The notes beneath the pieces are model-generated. The model searched no databases. It had not been told where the DNA came from and was given only the letters and a program-made list of their open reading frames with translations. A stretch of DNA of 64,000 nucleotides, taken from Rhizobium esperanzae (GTDB lineage: Bacteria; Pseudomonadota; Alphaproteobacteria; Rhizobiales; Rhizobiaceae). The translations under genes were made by a program, and so were the position numbers. The stretch lies in assembly GCF_002204185.1 (NCBI RefSeq), contig NZ_MXPU01000009.1, forward strand, positions 62,001 to 126,000. Direction: 5' to 3'. Positions 60,137 to 64,000 of the stretch are shown here, one piece after another; positions within the stretch are counted from its first letter, which is position 1; every line of letters begins with the position of its first letter.

Positions 60137-60163
60137 CGTTCTCTTGGCTGCGTTAGCAGGACG

Positions 60164-63254
<3,091 letters not shown>

Positions 63255-63345
63255 GAATTCCCCTGCGCAATTCGGATGGAAGCGCGTTATTTCAAATTTT
63301 GGTTAAATTTTACTTTTCGCGCCGGAAGCGAGAAGTAAGCGGGGA

Positions 63346-63360
63346 GGCCGCCAAGCGGCC
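63346..63360 (-). terminator. weak hairpin after the CUT1 permease
   Basis: GGCCGC and GCGGCC arms around a three-base loop, about 59 bases after the permease stop on the minus strand, without a T-tract. It may end the upstream transporter operon and separate it from the RbsB-type gene. Confidence 0.3.
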
Positions 63361-63418
63361 GCATTTGGATTGGATCAAGTCGATTCGATGCAAAGTCATC
63401 AAATCATCCTTTTCAATA

Positions 63419-64000
63419 TTACCGCCCGCCGAAGCCGGAGCCGACGCTGATGCCTTTGTAGATCACCCTCTGCAGCACGATGGCGAGGATGACCCCCGGC
63501 ACCATGGAAATAGTGGCGCCCGCCATGATGTAGTTCCAGGCGGTGCCCTGCTGCGTCTGAAACAGGGTGAGCCCGAGCGGCAGCGTGGCCTTTTCGAGCC
63601 CGCTGGTGGCGATCAGCGGCCACAGGAAGCTTTTCCACTGCGCGATGAAAGTAAAGAGCGACAGCAGGCCGATCGCCGGCATGGCGAGCGGAACGATGAC
63701 CCTGGCCAGGATGCGCAGGCGCGAGGCCCCGTCCATCATCGCCGCCTCGTCGAGGTCCTTGGGAATGCCGAGGATGAACTGCCGCAGCAGGAAGGTACCG
63801 AAGGAGGAGAAGGCGACCGGCAGGATCATGCCGTGATAGGTGTTGATCCAACCGAGCTTGCTGACCAGAAGGAAGAGCGGAATGACGAGCATCACCTGCG
63901 GGATCATCAGCGTGCTGAGATAGGTGAGCAGCAGCCCCTCGCGGCCGGGGAACCTCAGACGGGCGAAAGCATAGGCCGACAGGCAGGAGACCACGATGAC
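63419..64000 (-). CDS. sugar ABC transporter permease (CUT1, MalG-like), N-terminus off the window
   Basis: The C-terminal 193 or so residues are visible: SAYAFARLRFPGREGLLLTY, PQVMLVIPLFLLVSKLGWIN, the coupling loop EAAMMDGASRLRILARVIVP, and AQWKSFLWPLIATSG. The reading frame is open to the window edge, so the gene starts beyond 64000. It belongs to a second CUT1 transporter whose other parts are not shown. Confidence 0.9.
   Translation of the reverse strand, partial: VIVVSCLSAYAFARLRFPGREGLLLTYLSTLMIPQVMLVIPLFLLVSKLGWINTYHGMILPVAFSSFGTFLLRQFILGIPKDLDEAAMMDGASRLRILARVIVPLAMPAIGLLSLFTFIAQWKSFLWPLIATSGLEKATLPLGLTLFQTQQGTAWNYIMAGATISMVPGVILAIVLQRVIYKGISVGSGFGGR

Noticed and set aside
63419..64000. 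Treating the right-edge permease as partner of the RbsB-type binding protein
   Set aside because: The permease is of the CUT1 (MalG) type while the binding protein belongs with CUT2 systems; a gap with a hairpin separates them.

Overview
The window looks like chromosomal or large-replicon DNA of a rhizobium, most likely the Rhizobium leguminosarum/etli group. The reasons are high GC with strong C/G third-position bias, a degenerate DUF982 gene, a GlgE-TreS/maltokinase-GlgB glucan operon, a Nik1-like poly-HAMP kinase, several GGAAC-N16/17-xxTT sequences resembling EcfG (RpoE2) promoters, and two copies of a dispersed palindromic intergenic repeat of the RIME type. No tRNA, rRNA, CRISPR array, insertion sequence or prophage was seen. 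The genus call is inference from gene content, not from a marker gene.

Layout. 0-3 kb: small probable stress proteins (DUF883-like membrane protein, lipoprotein, a 53-residue membrane protein and four small hydrophilic proteins), several behind EcfG-like promoters. 2.9-6.6 kb: malQ and treZ. 7.4-15.4 kb: a REC-kinase-REC protein and a 2099-residue hybrid kinase with eleven 92-residue HAMP-type repeats, divergent from a small EcfG-promoter gene set (15.5-17.2 kb) that ends with a fluoroacetate-dehalogenase-like hydrolase. 17.3-20.1 kb: an iron-siderophore/cobalamin type ABC importer. 20.2-23.6 kb: an Lrp regulator divergent from an aminotransferase and a ThDP enzyme. 23.6-32.3 kb: glgE, treS-maltokinase fusion and glgB as one tight operon. 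32.6-38.8 kb: a secreted protein, an MBL-fold protein, an APH-type kinase, a CorA channel, an NCS1 permease and a DUF900 lipoprotein. 39.0-45.0 kb: an RND pump with two different adaptors and a divergent TetR repressor with a clear operator. 45.1-58.4 kb: a plant cell-wall oligosaccharide island with LacI, AraC and ROK regulators, two CUT1 permeases, an ATPase, GH28, GH105, an unrecognised 840-residue protein and a binding protein. 58.5-64 kb: DUF3422 protein, a chemoreceptor paired with an RbsB-type binding protein, and a truncated CUT1 permease.

How it works together. Two themes dominate. One is stress and reserve carbohydrate: TreS turns trehalose into maltose, the fused kinase makes maltose-1-phosphate, GlgE polymerises it and GlgB branches it, while TreZ and MalQ sit 20 kb away; EcfG-like promoters precede glgE and several small genes, so the general stress response may coordinate them. 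The other is plant association: uptake of pectin-like oligosaccharides followed by cytoplasmic GH28 and GH105 cleavage, controlled by a perfect 16-bp palindrome that occurs once in front of each divergent transcription unit, plus efflux, iron uptake and a binding-protein/chemoreceptor pair.
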